From Liopterus haemorrhoidalis (taxonomy: Eukaryota; Arthropoda; Insecta; Coleoptera; Dytiscidae), in the NCBI GenBank assembly GCA_963971575.1, contig OZ020622.1, positions 32,704,301 through 32,768,300 on the forward strand: DNA of 64,000 nucleotides, given 5' to 3'. Below are positions 43,269-53,337 of the stretch, piece after piece; the first letter of the stretch is position 1; each line of letters opens with the position of its first letter. Position numbers and translations under genes: made by a program. Below the pieces are notes generated by a model. The model was not told the DNA's origin, made no database searches, and saw only the letters and a list, made by a program, of their open reading frames with translations.

Positions 43269-44701
43269 TTTTGTTTAGGGGAGTTACCCCGCAACCTAAT
43301 GATCTTTGGTTTGCCCTTAGGTTGCGGGTCAACAGCCATTTTCTCGGCCACGGTTTCATTTGTTTGTCCGGGTGCCTTAGTGGACACACTGGACTCCCGT
43401 TTTGATGGTTTGGCTCTCACTGGTATCCATTGAGAGCCAATAGTTCCCTTATCAGTCTCCGATACTGGAGTGGCTGATGAGGGTTTCGCAGAAGCGACCA
43501 CACTCTGGTCGCTTCTCGTTTTTGGAGAAGTTTGTGGAGACTTCTCCTTAGGTGGTGGGGAGAACAGAGATGGTATGTGTTCTCCTTTTGATTGGGGGGT
43601 TTTATTCAGACCCGACCCCCCGGGTTGTGGGGTCTGAATTTTGGTCTCTGGGACCGATTCCAACACCTCTCCATTGCTTGACTGCACTTGTGTTGACGCA
43701 ATGGTCACTAATTTTGTAACTGTCGGACGGGACACTGTCTCCGTCTGAGTCTGAACGCTCGTCATTTTCTTCGCTGCTACTTGCGCGAAAGATTTCGAAA
43801 ATGTAACTGGTGCACTCTCTTTATATTTCTTCTTGGCGTCATAATATGGTATACGGTCTTGCGTCTTGACGACCTGAATTGCCTTTTCTTCCAGGTACGT
43901 TGGGCAGTGGCGTGAAGTTGATGCATGTGCACCTTTGCAATTCATGCAGTGTGCCGCGTTTGGGCAGGACTCAACTTCATGCTGGTCCTGTCCGCAGTTG
44001 GCACATATGGATTGTTTGCCACAACGACTGGAAGTATGACCGTAACGCTGGCACTTGTAGCATCGCATCGGGTTGGGATAGTAGGGGCGAACGTTACACA
44101 CGTTGTACCCCACCCTTACAGATGCTGGACACCTAGTACCAGCGAAGGATACTATCATTGAGATCGCAGGCTTGCCATTACGGGGATTGAGCTTCCTACA
44201 TTCAATGACACCTTGCGATGCCATCTCCTGCACAAACTCCTCCTCCGTAACGTAAGCAAGATCGCGGTCAGTTATGACGCCTTTTGAAATATTCAGGGCC
44301 TTGTGTGGTAAAACTGATACACCATGCTCACCAAATGCTTTGCATTTTTGTAGTATGGACGAAGCCTCAGTTTCTGCTTCTATCAAGAGTGTTCCATCCG
44401 ACAGCTTACGCACCGATCTTATCCCAGTAGAACACGTTTCTCTCAACGTTCGGGCAACAAAGAAGGGGGACATCTCCTTAAAAGACTTACCCTCTTCTTG
44501 TACCTTCACGACGAGAAATCGTGGTACTGGCGCACAATAGTCAACATTTTGTCTACCTTCTACCTTCTTCGCAGCAGGCCTAACACATCCTTCATCCGAC
44601 GACAAAGCGTCACGATGAAGTCGCTTTTTTGATTTTTTACGGAGTTTACTCTCAACTTTGGCGGAAATTAAAGAAATTGAATCCCTCCGGGTAGTCGCCA
44701 T
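43265..44701 (-). CDS. LINE-5 ORF1: gag-like protein with three CCHC knuckles
   Basis: RNA-binding structural protein that packages the element RNA. 478 residues starting MATTRRDSISLISAKVESKL, with a lysine-rich stretch (KLRKKSKKRLHRD) near residues 20-33 that could be a nuclear signal. Residues about 60-205 form the gag-like RRM-type region (FLVVKVQEEGKSFKEMSPFF, IRSVRKLSDGTLLIEAETE). Three zinc knuckles follow at about 213-262: CYKCQRYGHTSSRC, CANCGQDQHEVESC and CMNCKGAHASTSRHC. The C-terminal third is S/T/P/K-rich and unstructured. It ends at TGA inside ATGA, where ORF2 begins, suggesting coupled termination-reinitiation. Confidence 0.9.
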   Translation of the reverse strand: MATTRRDSISLISAKVESKLRKKSKKRLHRDALSSDEGCVRPAAKKVEGRQNVDYCAPVPRFLVVKVQEEGKSFKEMSPFFVARTLRETCSTGIRSVRKLSDGTLLIEAETEASSILQKCKAFGEHGVSVLPHKALNISKGVITDRDLAYVTEEEFVQEMASQGVIECRKLNPRNGKPAISMIVSFAGTRCPASVRVGYNVCNVRPYYPNPMRCYKCQRYGHTSSRCGKQSICANCGQDQHEVESCPNAAHCMNCKGAHASTSRHCPTYLEEKAIQVVKTQDRIPYYDAKKKYKESAPVTFSKSFAQVAAKKMTSVQTQTETVSRPTVTKLVTIASTQVQSSNGEVLESVPETKIQTPQPGGSGLNKTPQSKGEHIPSLFSPPPKEKSPQTSPKTRSDQSVVASAKPSSATPVSETDKGTIGSQWIPVRAKPSKRESSVSTKAPGQTNETVAEKMAVDPQPKGKPKIIRLRGNSPKQK

Positions 44702-45400
44702 ACCCGTATACTAAGTTTCATCACCCTGCCATGCCCACCCACCAGGGAGCCCCACACAGGGGACGTTGGCCGCAAACCGGCTCATTGCGCCAGACATGTC
44801 AGGATGATATAGCATCGGGAGAAGTAGTTACGGGCTGCTCGACCCGCTCGAGAACCAGTAGTAGCCAACTCTGGAACCGTGCGAGCTGCATCCGCTCCCA
44901 CAGACCCCCGAATACTTGTCTAGTGGCACGGCATTACCCCGGCATCCACGATCCAGTAGTGGAGCCACTCTATTCATGAACCGTGACACCAGCCGATTGA
45001 CTGAGCTGACCAGACTCAGCCTCCCGTTTTACCGAATCCGAGGCCAAAGAAGGCGTGTTGGGATCGTACTGTCCGCGGGCAGCAGTCTCCCTCAACCGAC
45101 CAGGATCCTCTTCTCCGGCGTTACGGGTCTCCACGCACGGCAAACACGTGGGTAGGAATTTAAGTGGGAGATAAAAGAGACACAGATAAGCCTATTCCTA
45201 CAATCGGCTTCTCTGAACTGTCTCTTCCCAAATGATATGTGATTCAGGGTACGTGGGATCATCAGGCCCAAAAGCTCTATATGGTCAGGTGATGCGACCA
45301 TTATGAACTTCCCTTGCGTGATTGAGGGTACGCGGGATCATCAGGCCCGAAAGCTCTACAAATGGCCAGGTGTTATGGCCATTATGAACTTCCCCTGCGG
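44702..45400 (-). promoter_or_regulatory. LINE-5 5' UTR with two 79-bp monomers
   Basis: Plus 45241-45319 and 45320-45398 are tandem copies (GATTCAGGGTACG... and GATTGAGGGTACG...), both containing GGGATCATCAGGCCC, AAAGCTCTA and ATTATGAACTTCCC. Tandem 5' monomers act as internal promoters in some LINEs, so this is the likely promoter. The remaining 500 bp is GC-richer than the surroundings with no open frame in the sense direction. Confidence 0.65.
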
Positions 45401-45416
45401 GACGATTTATACCAGA
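45401..45416. repeat. LINE-5 target-site duplication, right copy
   Basis: GACGATTTATACCAGA, identical to 39248-39263. Confidence 0.9.
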
Positions 45417-46354
45417 CAGGAAATTTATTTTTAATTATTTTCTTTAAGGGTACATTGTTTTCAATCACTGAATAAATGATATTATAAAATATGTTAATAC
45501 AAGAGTTAATATCTCGTCTCTCAAACAACGAGTTCCAATTATATGACATAATAGTATCATTTAATAAACCAAAATGACATATAGAAAAATTTCTTTTAGA
45601 ATAGTTTGAGTTAGAAAATTTTATTTTACCATCTAGATTATATCTTATGAGGATTGGCTTGTGATGTAAATCTTCCCATATCAGTGGAGTATCCACATGA
45701 TTCAACCAGTAACCTATCATTATTACATAACAATAGGTCAAAAATTCTATTATTTTTGTTACAAACATTTTTAAGTTGATTAAGATTTGATATGTTTAAG
45801 AAATTAAAAAATAATAGAGACTTTTTATCTGATATTGTTACACTTGGAAGTAAAGTGGGTAATGCATATTGTTTTATCCAGTTAATATTTGGCAAATTGA
45901 AATCACCAATAATTAAGAATTTATCATTACAGTTATCATTCATTAGAGTTATAATATTATCATAGAATTGGGTTAAATGTTCCAAACTTAAATAACCTGG
46001 TAGATATACACAACATACATGAATTTTCGAATTATTCGGCAGCGTTAGAGATATCCAGACATCCTCAACATTTTTGCATTTCCAACTGTGTCTTTCAGTA
46101 ACATGTAGACGGTTTGAGACAGCTATAAGACTCCCTCCACCATATGATTTTGGTCAAGTATAAATATCTCTATCGCGACGAAAAACTATGTAATTATCAT
46201 TGAAAATTTCATTACTATAAATGCTTTCGTCCAGCCAAGTTTCCACCAAACATATTATGTCATATTCATTTAAACATATGTTTTTATAAATTTCATTGAC
46301 TTTGCTACGTAAGCCACGTACATTTTGGTAGTAACATGTTAGGAACGGATCCAT
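45405..46354 (-). pseudogene. LINE-4 endonuclease part
   Basis: Reads MDPFLTCYYQNVRGLRSKVN, IICLVETWLDESIY, a stop near 46154, then YGGGSLIAVSNRLHV, HVCCVYLPGYLS, FLIIGDFNLPNINW, NRIFDLLLCNND. A frameshift near 45690-45720 moves to HVDTPLIWEDLHHKPILI (catalytic HH block), and on to ENNVPLKKIIKNKFPVWYKSS at the LINE-5 boundary. Two lesions here and one in the RT part make LINE-4 inactive. Confidence 0.75.
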
Positions 46355-46399
46355 TTTAATACAAATAGTGTTTTAAGAAATTCTAGCGAGAAAATAATT

Positions 46400-47404
46400 T
46401 TAAATTAAAGAGTTTAAAAATGACTCATTATGAATGGCAATAATCTTTGAATTTTCATTTTTTCTTATTAGAATTTTACAATCACTTACCCAAACGTATT
46501 TAAAATTATTTTCCCGACAAAACTTTTTTGTTTTGAACAACAGTTCTTTATTTTTGGGCGTCAAATGATCACAAACATAAATCAGTTTATTGGGGGCTGA
46601 TGTGAATCCTATGTTTGATGTAGTTAACTACTGTTTTCTAACTTTTGCAGCTGCTACAAAATTTTGTTTAATAATCCGAGAGTTGAATTTTACGATAATC
46701 GACTTATCACGATTCTTGTCGCGATTAGGAATACGATGGCATGCATCAATATGAGATATATCACATTTCACTCCAACTATATTACCGACTTTTTGCACAA
46801 CTTCAACTATATTTTCACCTCGTTGTTCAGGGACACCGGAAATTTCAATATTGTTTCTTCTCGAAAATTGTTGCATATCTTCCAATTCATGGCGAAGATC
46901 AGCATTTTCCTTTTCTAGAAGATTAATTCTCCTCTCCATCGTTTCAATTTTTTGTAAGGCAGCAGTAAAATCAGCAATTTTTGTATTAAAACTATCAAAA
47001 CTTGCACTTGTATATTCGACAGATTTGAGCATTGTCTCTTGCTTATTATTTAAGGCATCAAAACCGACCATTAACTGCATAACTTTATCGTTAATGTCGG
47101 TTATATTCAACGATGTTTTATTATTCTTCTGACAGTCACCACAGCACCAAGAAATACCGGGTAAGTTAAGGTTTTCAGTGAGAGCAGATGGTATGCCAAC
47201 ACATTTGGCGTGGAAAGTTTTTTGACACGATCCATTGCATTTTAATCCAGGATTATTCCGGCTAACAATTGATAATTTACACAAATTGCAATAGTCCGGC
47301 ATGTTAATTAATTTTAGAGCAACTTTTTGACAGTCACTGGAATTACTCAACTTCTTGTAAACCTTCACGAACTTGACTGACCTAGGATATTTCCAAGTTT
47401 GCAA
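46400..47404 (-). pseudogene. LINE-4 ORF1: PHD-like zinc finger, coiled coil, RRM-like and FP-like domains
   Basis: RNA-binding ORF1. The likely start is MPDYC near 47303. A PHD-like Cys/His finger (CNLCKLSI...CNGSCQKTFHAKCVGI...WCCGDC) spans about 60 residues, then a coiled coil (METMERRINLLEKENADLRH), then the RRM-like block (FSRRNNIEISGVPE...HIDACHRI...SIIVKFNS). A TAG at 46628-46630 follows AAAKVRKQ; the same frame continues to 46400 with LTPKNKELLFKTKKFCREN and YVWVSDCKILIRKNENSKI, the FP25K-like end. A single nonsense codon therefore truncates it. Confidence 0.75.
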
Positions 47405-47811
47405 ATTTCAAAGATATCACAAATTTTACAAAACTCTTTTTTACAAAAATATACACTAAAACGAGCATTTAAATTATAATTTTATAACACCAGAAACTAC
47501 TGTAAAAGATCTATTATTTAATATAAAATAGCACTTGGGTAGCACTAAAATAGCACTCTGATAAAGAACGTTATACTGATTTTTGAATTTATAATATTAT
47601 CATAGTATTGGTTCACACGGATACGCCAAAGTCTATTTACACCACAACAGTCACCAAAGTAACCAGATCTAGTTTCGTATTACAAATTGAGACGGATTAT
47701 ACTAGGCTCATACGCAATATAAGTTTAGGCTTTCTACATATACAACAAAATCTATTTTATTAGCTCTAAATACATTTTACAAAGTATTTTTATATGTAAT
47801 TTTATATTTTA

Positions 47812-48164
47812 TAAGCAGTTCACTTTTGTAAGAACAAACTAAGAGGAAATTTTGATTTTACTTTCCAATTTGCACCTTTGAAACTGTATGTCATGTTGGT
47901 ATTACAGAAAAATAATTTGAAAAGTCAATTTATAAATATGTCATTTAAAAAAATATCATTTGTCATATTTCATTTTGAATAGTGACATCTTAAATATTTT
48001 GTAAATATAATACTAACCTAAAATAATACAAACATAACCCAAAACTGTAAAGACTTTTTTACAATATAATCAAGTTTCTAAAAGTCAGTAATACACTATA
48101 AAAATCTCCAAAATAACTAGATCTAGTTTGTGAAAAAAGTTACCTTACAAAAGTGAACCGCTTA
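47812..48164. mobile_element. MITE-A copy 2 (353 bp)
   Basis: Termini TAAGCAGTTCACTTTTGTAA and, inverted, TAAGCGGTTCACTTTTGTAA, flanked by TA (47810-47811, 48165-48166). Shares interior blocks with copy 1. The next copy starts at 48167 using the same TA. Confidence 0.75.
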
Positions 48165-48166
48165 TA

Positions 48167-49089
48167 TAAGCAGTTCACTTTTGTAAGAACAAACTATGGT
48201 CTATTTCAAAGTAGAAAAATGTGTGTAAGAAGATAGGAGCTGTTTGTCCTTGCTTCGGATTGGTTTAGGTCGTCATCCCTATTACACTGTTAAAATATTG
48301 TATTTAGTCCAAGTTGACAGATGTTCAGTGTCGTACATTGGAAATATATGTTATTTATATTATTTAACTTTTTTCATATATTTTGTTATTATTTACATAT
48401 TTAGACTTTTATTTATATTCTTGGTGTAGATTTTATGGAGAACATTCTCCATGTAATTTGTTTTTACGCAGTTATATATTTTTTAGGTTATCTGACATAT
48501 AAATATTTGTTGACACTTGACAATTAAGAGATCAAGAGAGAGGACTAATGTGAGACCAAAAGACAGCCCAGCTGATTGTGCCCAAAGAAGAAGTTATTGA
48601 TATAATTTTTAGACCTTCATATATACATATATTTTTAATTTTTATTTACAATAATTATTTAAATAAGAAACTTTAGCTCTGAAGATATATTGTTTGTTTT
48701 ATTGCTTTATTTAAACTCTTTTAGCAAATCTCTCTTGTTATATATAGTACATCATTTTTAAAATTAAACTGAATGTATGCCGTATAAATAAGTGTATTAA
48801 ACATCTGCCTTGTTTATTTCAATATCCAATTAACCATTTTCATATTTTAAAAAAAAATCACTTGCTAACCCAGTTACTACGCCCATGCCTAGTTCCTAGG
48901 TAATTAATTTTAAATTTCCCGCTATACTGTATTTGTCCAGTGTAAATCGTACTCGGTTCGCAGCGCTATCTACTTTTTTCTACTTTGAAATAGACCATAA
49001 ATCTGGTTATTTTGTTTATTTTTATAGTGTATTACTGACTTTAAATGTCAATTAAAAATATTCCTTACGCTGTAAAACCGACTTTAGGA
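48167..49089. mobile_element. MITE-A copy 3, inverted, split by MITE-B and truncated
   Basis: 48167-48196 is the terminal repeat. After MITE-B the sequence resumes at 49000 with ATCTGGTTATTTTG and the reverse complement of copy 1 interior (GTAAAACCGACTTTAGG at 49072-49088), then ends without a second terminus. Confidence 0.65.
48197..48997. mobile_element. MITE-B (801 bp) nested in MITE-A copy 3
   Basis: Termini TGGTCTATTTCAAAGTAGAA and its inverted copy ending AAATAGACCA; TA on both sides (48195-48196, 48998-48999). No recognisable protein; the small plus frame 48244-48429 shows no domain. Confidence 0.75.
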
Positions 49090-50372
49090 TTGTAAGTCAC
49101 CAAAGTAACCACAACAGTCACCTGCGGGCTCCAGATTCACGCCGTGAAAGCCTGTGAACAAGCGCGAACGCGATTGTGGATGGTTTTCACGCCTATTCAC
49201 ATGTTTCACGCCTGTTCACGCTTTGTTTTCCGTTCGGAGTCGGTTTTTCGTGTCCGCGACAAAGCGTTCACGGGCGTGAATCATAACCACTGTCCACATT
49301 CACGGTGCAGTTAGTCGCAGTCTGACTACAGAGTTGAACGGACGCTTGTTGACAGTGCGTGTATGCGTTTTATATATACCAATAGCTATACATTTTGTAT
49401 TATAAATATGAGTACTTCCTGGAATAATGAATTAGAACTGCAGTTTCTGGAATATTACCAAGTAGAATCTATGGTATGGGACGCCAAACATCCACTATAT
49501 AAGTATAAAAATAAAAACAATGATGCTTGGCTTCGAATTAGTAGACGTATGGATATTCCAGTGCTGGAGTTGAAGAGGAAACGGGATTCATTACTGTCTA
49601 GCTACAGAAGGTACAGAAAAATTATTAGGGATTCCAAGCACTCTGGAGCTGGCGCTGACGAGGTATATAAGCCTGTATAGTTTGCCTACGACCTTATGGA
49701 TGCATTTCTCAATGAAGCACACACATGCAAGAAAACTATAAATACAGAACTAACGGTAAGTACATTTATTTTTAATTATTACAATATATTTACTAATGTA
49801 TGACTATCCATTTTACTGTGCTAACTCATTACAAAAATATTTGGTAAAATCCTCTCGAATCTCTGTTGCACTCCTTGCTGATCTTCGTGGCATTTGTGGC
49901 AAATTACGAATAGCGCAATTGTTTTCTATTTCATTCCTCCATGAACCAGGCTGTATAAGTTGTCCGTTGGCGTCAACCACGTCAATAGTACCCGGTGGAG
50001 TATATAACTGTGAAGATGTATTACTTTTTCGTAGAAAGTTATGAAGTAGTATGCAAGTCATGGTTATGAGAGCAACTTAATCGGGGCACAATGCCAATGG
50101 TCTTCGGAATACTCGAAATTTTGTAGATAATATCCCAAGTGTGTTCTCCACAATCACACGAGCACCAGATAGCTTTTGATTGAAGATGCGTTTTGGAGAC
50201 CCTATTTCGTGGTTTCCAGGGTATGGTTTCATGACGTGTGTAGTAAGTGCAAATGCACCGTCACCCAAAAATACGTACGGGATGTCAATGTCCGATCCTG
50301 GCAACTGTTGCGGCAGGAGTAAATTCAGCGTATTTGTAGAAATTTTTAGCCATCATAGACTATTTCTAAATA

Positions 50373-50376
50373 CTCC
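50373..50376. repeat. Gypsy target-site duplication CTCC, left
   Basis: CTCC precedes the left LTR and is repeated at 58337-58340 after the right LTR; 4 bp is usual for Gypsy. Confidence 0.75.
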
Positions 50377-52204
50377 TGTTGCAGGAGATATTTCGCGCTT
50401 CTCGCGATATCTCGTGTGGGGTGCCTCCCACCCCACACTATCACCTATCGTTGGAATCGTCATGATTCGCGCCATCGATTGAGACCCGCGGATCTACTTT
50501 ATTCCGCGTAATTCACGGTCTTTACCGCGAATTGCGCACTTTGAACTGCGCATTCCGCTACCCTACTACATTTTCAAAGACCAATAGCATAACTTTCCCT
50601 CTCCTTGCCAAAACCTCAAAATCGTATAAAAGACGAGTGATTTTCAATCAAACGTAAGTTTCTCACAAGCTCACCTCATCAATAGGCTGTTTGCCTCTGG
50701 CTATACGCCGAAATCATCAATAGGCTCTTTCCCTCTGGCTTTACGCCGAAAACTGTTATTGTGTCTCGATTCTGGGACTTGTATTTATTTTGTGTATGTT
50801 TTTGTAAATGTGTTTGCCGTTTTTTCAAAATATAAATAACTTAGAATCATTTTTGTCATTTTCAACTTAGAATCATTTTTGTTATTTTTACGCAAACTTT
50901 AACTTCACTTCAATCAACCTCGTATCCTTTCAACATTTCAAAACCCGCCGTCGCGACGCTTCGTAGAAGTCCGCCGCTCCGACGCTCAACCAACACGACG
51001 CTCGCCGTCCCGACGCCACCCACGCTGGCACCAATCCGACATCGAGGCCGAGCGGCTCACCGCCGCTACGTCGAGCGATGCCACTACCGGCGTCATCTAT
51101 ATCCAATAGACGTCGTCAAACCGTACGCAGACGTCAGCGATAAGGTACAGGCGTACCTCTATCAGCGTGCGGACCCCAGAGCTCGGCTGTTCCCACACAT
51201 CAAGCCGGCGCTTACTAGTCCGACGCCTGACGTCCCGACGCTACCCAGCGTAACGACTACTAAATCGACGCCCGCCGTCCAAACACAGCGACGCCTGCCG
51301 TCCATCCACAGAGACGCCCGCCGTCAATCCAGAACGACAGGTAACATAAAATAGACGCCCGACGTCCGCCGTCGCGACGCCGATCGAACCAGTGCTTGTC
51401 GCACCTCCAAATTACCGGCTCCTCGTGAAGATACCGTGGGAACGGGTCACCACCGACCAATACCCACCACCAGAGACTTCCATTCGGCCTCCATCACTAT
51501 TTTCACCGCCGAGGACGCCTCCTACGCTTTGTCGGACGGTTTACCACCTAACGCCGTCAACGCCGTACCAACTCACATTTTCATCGGCCTCTGTACGAGC
51601 CGCATCAACAACCACGTCCAGCGTCGCAACAACTACACGACGGAAGATCCAACAGCTCTTCGTAGAACTGTTCGGCGCCGAGACGCCCAAACGAAAGAAG
51701 ACGCGAAGACACGCGGCGACGCCTATCGCCTCGCCGGCTTCCAACTTCTCCTTTTCCCCTCTCAATCCTCATCTTCAGTCTTTACCTCAGACGTCCCGCA
51801 AACGTCTGAGTTTCTGACTCATTTTCTCATTGTTCAACTCGCTTTGTTATCTACTATTGTTTTTCATATTCCATTGTCTGTTTTGTTTATACTTTGTCAT
51901 TCATGTTTTTCACTACTGTTTATATTTGTATTTCATTTTTCCATTTTCTAATTTGTTAATAAATATCATCTAACGTCACCACGCATTTTCTCTTCAACAA
52001 CACCTTCGTCACCATTACTTTTCAGAGCGCTTACGTTTGACCGGTGCTTCACACCGAGCCGCATAGTGGAAGAACCCGCGACTGAGCTAGTTAGGGTAAA
52101 GTGCGCACGAGTGAGGACATCACCGAGACGGTTTTGCACTACCGCTGTCTCGTCCTCCTGCGGGTGTACCTGCGGAACTTTTCCGAGGGTTCCCCCCCGT
52201 GACA
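50377..52204 (+). repeat. Gypsy 5' LTR, 1828 bp
   Basis: TGTTGCAGG...CCCGTGACA. Two palindromes open it: 50385-50413 (GAGATATTTCGCG...CGCGATATCTC) and 50414-50438 (GTGTGGGGTG...CACCCCACAC). TATAAAA at 50625-50631 is the likely promoter and AATAAA at 51958-51963 the likely poly(A) signal. The interval 50945-51380 is GC-rich and built of degenerate GACGCC/CCGCCGTC units. Differences from the 3' LTR that I could see are about three substitutions, one single-base indel and one 26-bp repeat unit. Frames inside the LTR (51392-51951) are non-genic. Confidence 0.9.
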
Positions 52205-52225
52205 TTTTGTCGCCCGCTCCGTGGG
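52205..52225 (+). promoter_or_regulatory. Presumed Gypsy primer-binding region
   Basis: TTTTGTCGCCCGCTCCGTGG follows the 5' LTR directly, the place of the tRNA primer site. It does not start with the usual TGG and I could not assign the tRNA. Confidence 0.4.
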
Positions 52226-52275
52226 GCTTCCGTACCTACGATCCAAGTTCGACGCTTGGATAAATTCCGCTCACT

Positions 52276-53337
52276 ATGCCGGCTAAACGCCAAACTAAGC
52301 GTCTCTCGAGGATGGAAGACGCCGAGCGTCTCTCCATCAATACAGCTTCTATTAACAATTCCCCTGACCAAGATTCGGTCCAACAATTAGCCATGCTCCT
52401 ACGAGACGGACTGGCTAATCATTTAGAGTCTCGTTGGCGCCCTTCTTCTTCAATTAAAGCTCCGAAATTTTCCGGGAAACTGAACGAGGATCCTGCTCGT
52501 TTTCTCGCGAAAATTGAGAAGTATTTTCGCGACATTGGTACCATCAAGGAAGATTTCCTGGAAGATGTTGCGGACAACCTCACTGGGGAGGCGAGACGCT
52601 GGTATGAGCCTCTCGCCAACATCTCCATGGAGTGGGAAACGTTCAGGATACGTTTCCTCGACCGTTTCAACGGCCCTGATGCTAAGGCCCGCCTCAACAT
52701 TACCATGTTGACGGATCCTCAGGGCCCACGTGAACCAGGCAGGGATTTTGTGGCGAGGAAAATGACGCTAGCGCATCGCTGCGCATCTACGGAGACTGAA
52801 TTGTTGTTAGCGACAATCAGTCTCATGCGACCAGACTTCAGGTTCGCGCTCGCACAACGTACCCTAGCCTCGTTCGATGAGTTGCTCGACCTCGTCACTA
52901 TCCTTGACGAGGCTCAACAAGATCATCGACCTGTCGCTCAATCATCACGAGCGTACATCCCGCCGATCGCGCCGTCATCGCAGCGCGCGCCCGCCTATGT
53001 GCCGCAATCCACGCGCACAAAATCTAGTCCCTACGTGCCGCATACCTCGCGCGCACCACCGCAAGCTCCTGCGCCTTTGCGCGCACAATCCTATCCTTAT
53101 GCGCCACCGCCTGTGCGCGCTCAAGCATACTCTCCGCCTTCTCAGGCCAAACCTAATTATACCGCTTCGGGGTCGGCAAAACCGCCGTACCCTTGTCGTT
53201 TTTGCCAGGGAGACCACTGGCAAGCCGACTGTCTTATTCCTAGACGGAATACCCCTCCACGAGCTCCTGTCTCGCCCGCCGGCAACAGCGCTCCACAACC
53301 TTCAACATCACAACAACAACCGCCAAAAAACGCGTAG
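52276..53337 (+). CDS. gag: Gypsy Gag
   Basis: Capsid/nucleocapsid precursor of 353 residues that forms the virus-like particle and binds the RNA. Basic start MPAKRQTKRLSRMEDAERLS, capsid region about 60-220 (IKAPKFSGKLNEDPARFLAK, GEARRWYEPLA, FRIRFLDRFNGPDAKARL; retrotransposon gag fold), then a proline/serine-rich linker (225-300) with PYVP and APP repeats. A single zinc knuckle CRFCQGDHWQADC follows near residues 306-318, spaced C-X2-C-X3-H-X4-C, one residue short of the standard. Stop TAG 53335-53337 lies four bases after the slippery heptamer. Start chosen as the first ATG after the LTR in the open frame. Confidence 0.9.
   Translation: MPAKRQTKRLSRMEDAERLSINTASINNSPDQDSVQQLAMLLRDGLANHLESRWRPSSSIKAPKFSGKLNEDPARFLAKIEKYFRDIGTIKEDFLEDVADNLTGEARRWYEPLANISMEWETFRIRFLDRFNGPDAKARLNITMLTDPQGPREPGRDFVARKMTLAHRCASTETELLLATISLMRPDFRFALAQRTLASFDELLDLVTILDEAQQDHRPVAQSSRAYIPPIAPSSQRAPAYVPQSTRTKSSPYVPHTSRAPPQAPAPLRAQSYPYAPPPVRAQAYSPPSQAKPNYTASGSAKPPYPCRFCQGDHWQADCLIPRRNTPPRAPVSPAGNSAPQPSTSQQQPPKNA
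53325..53331 (+). promoter_or_regulatory. -1 ribosomal frameshift site A AAA AAC
   Basis: The heptamer sits exactly in the X XXY YYZ register of the gag frame (cc A AAA AAC gcg tag). Slipping back one base gives cgc gta gag ggc ata gtg, which joins the pol frame without a stop. This is the textbook Gag-Pol arrangement; a downstream stimulatory structure was not worked out. Confidence 0.85.

Larger units (their letters stand above)
39264..45400 (-). mobile_element. LINE-5: complete I-superfamily-like retrotransposon, 6.1 kb
   Basis: Exact 16-bp target duplication at both ends; 3' tail of TAAC units (plus GTTAGTTAGTTAGTTAAAA at 39263-39281); 5' UTR with two tandem 79-bp monomers; ORF1 (478 codons) and ORF2 (1231 codons) both uninterrupted and overlapping by ATGA. 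ORF2 contains RNase H, which places it in the I superfamily (I/Nimb/Loa group); the exact clade needs a tree. It appears structurally complete and could be active. Confidence 0.88.
37081..47580 (-). mobile_element. LINE-4: Jockey/CR1-like element split by LINE-5
   Basis: Minus-strand, 3' tail (AAAATA)n-like at plus 37088-37118, ORF2 from 46354 down to 37342, ORF1 from 47404 down to 46400. LINE-5 (39264-45400) is inserted in the linker between endonuclease and RT; the coding sequence reads NKFPVWYKSS on one side and TIKIFREKQKFHKKWKTY on the other. Without LINE-5 the element is about 4.4 kb and almost full length. The 5' boundary is uncertain, between 47410 and 47640. Confidence 0.75.
47650..49110. 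repeat. MITE block bounded by a 15-bp direct repeat
   Basis: GTCACCAAAGTAACC occurs at 47650-47664 and 49096-49110. Between them are MITE-A copies 2 and 3 and MITE-B. The repeat may be a target duplication of a composite, or internal MITE-A sequence, since a related CCAAAATAACCAGATC occurs in MITE-A copy 1. Confidence 0.5.

Noticed and set aside
51392..51951. Two overlapping plus frames inside the Gypsy LTR (repeated at 57525-57949)
   Set aside because: Present in both LTRs, GC-driven, no known domain, and they differ by a frame change between the two LTRs; treated as non-coding.
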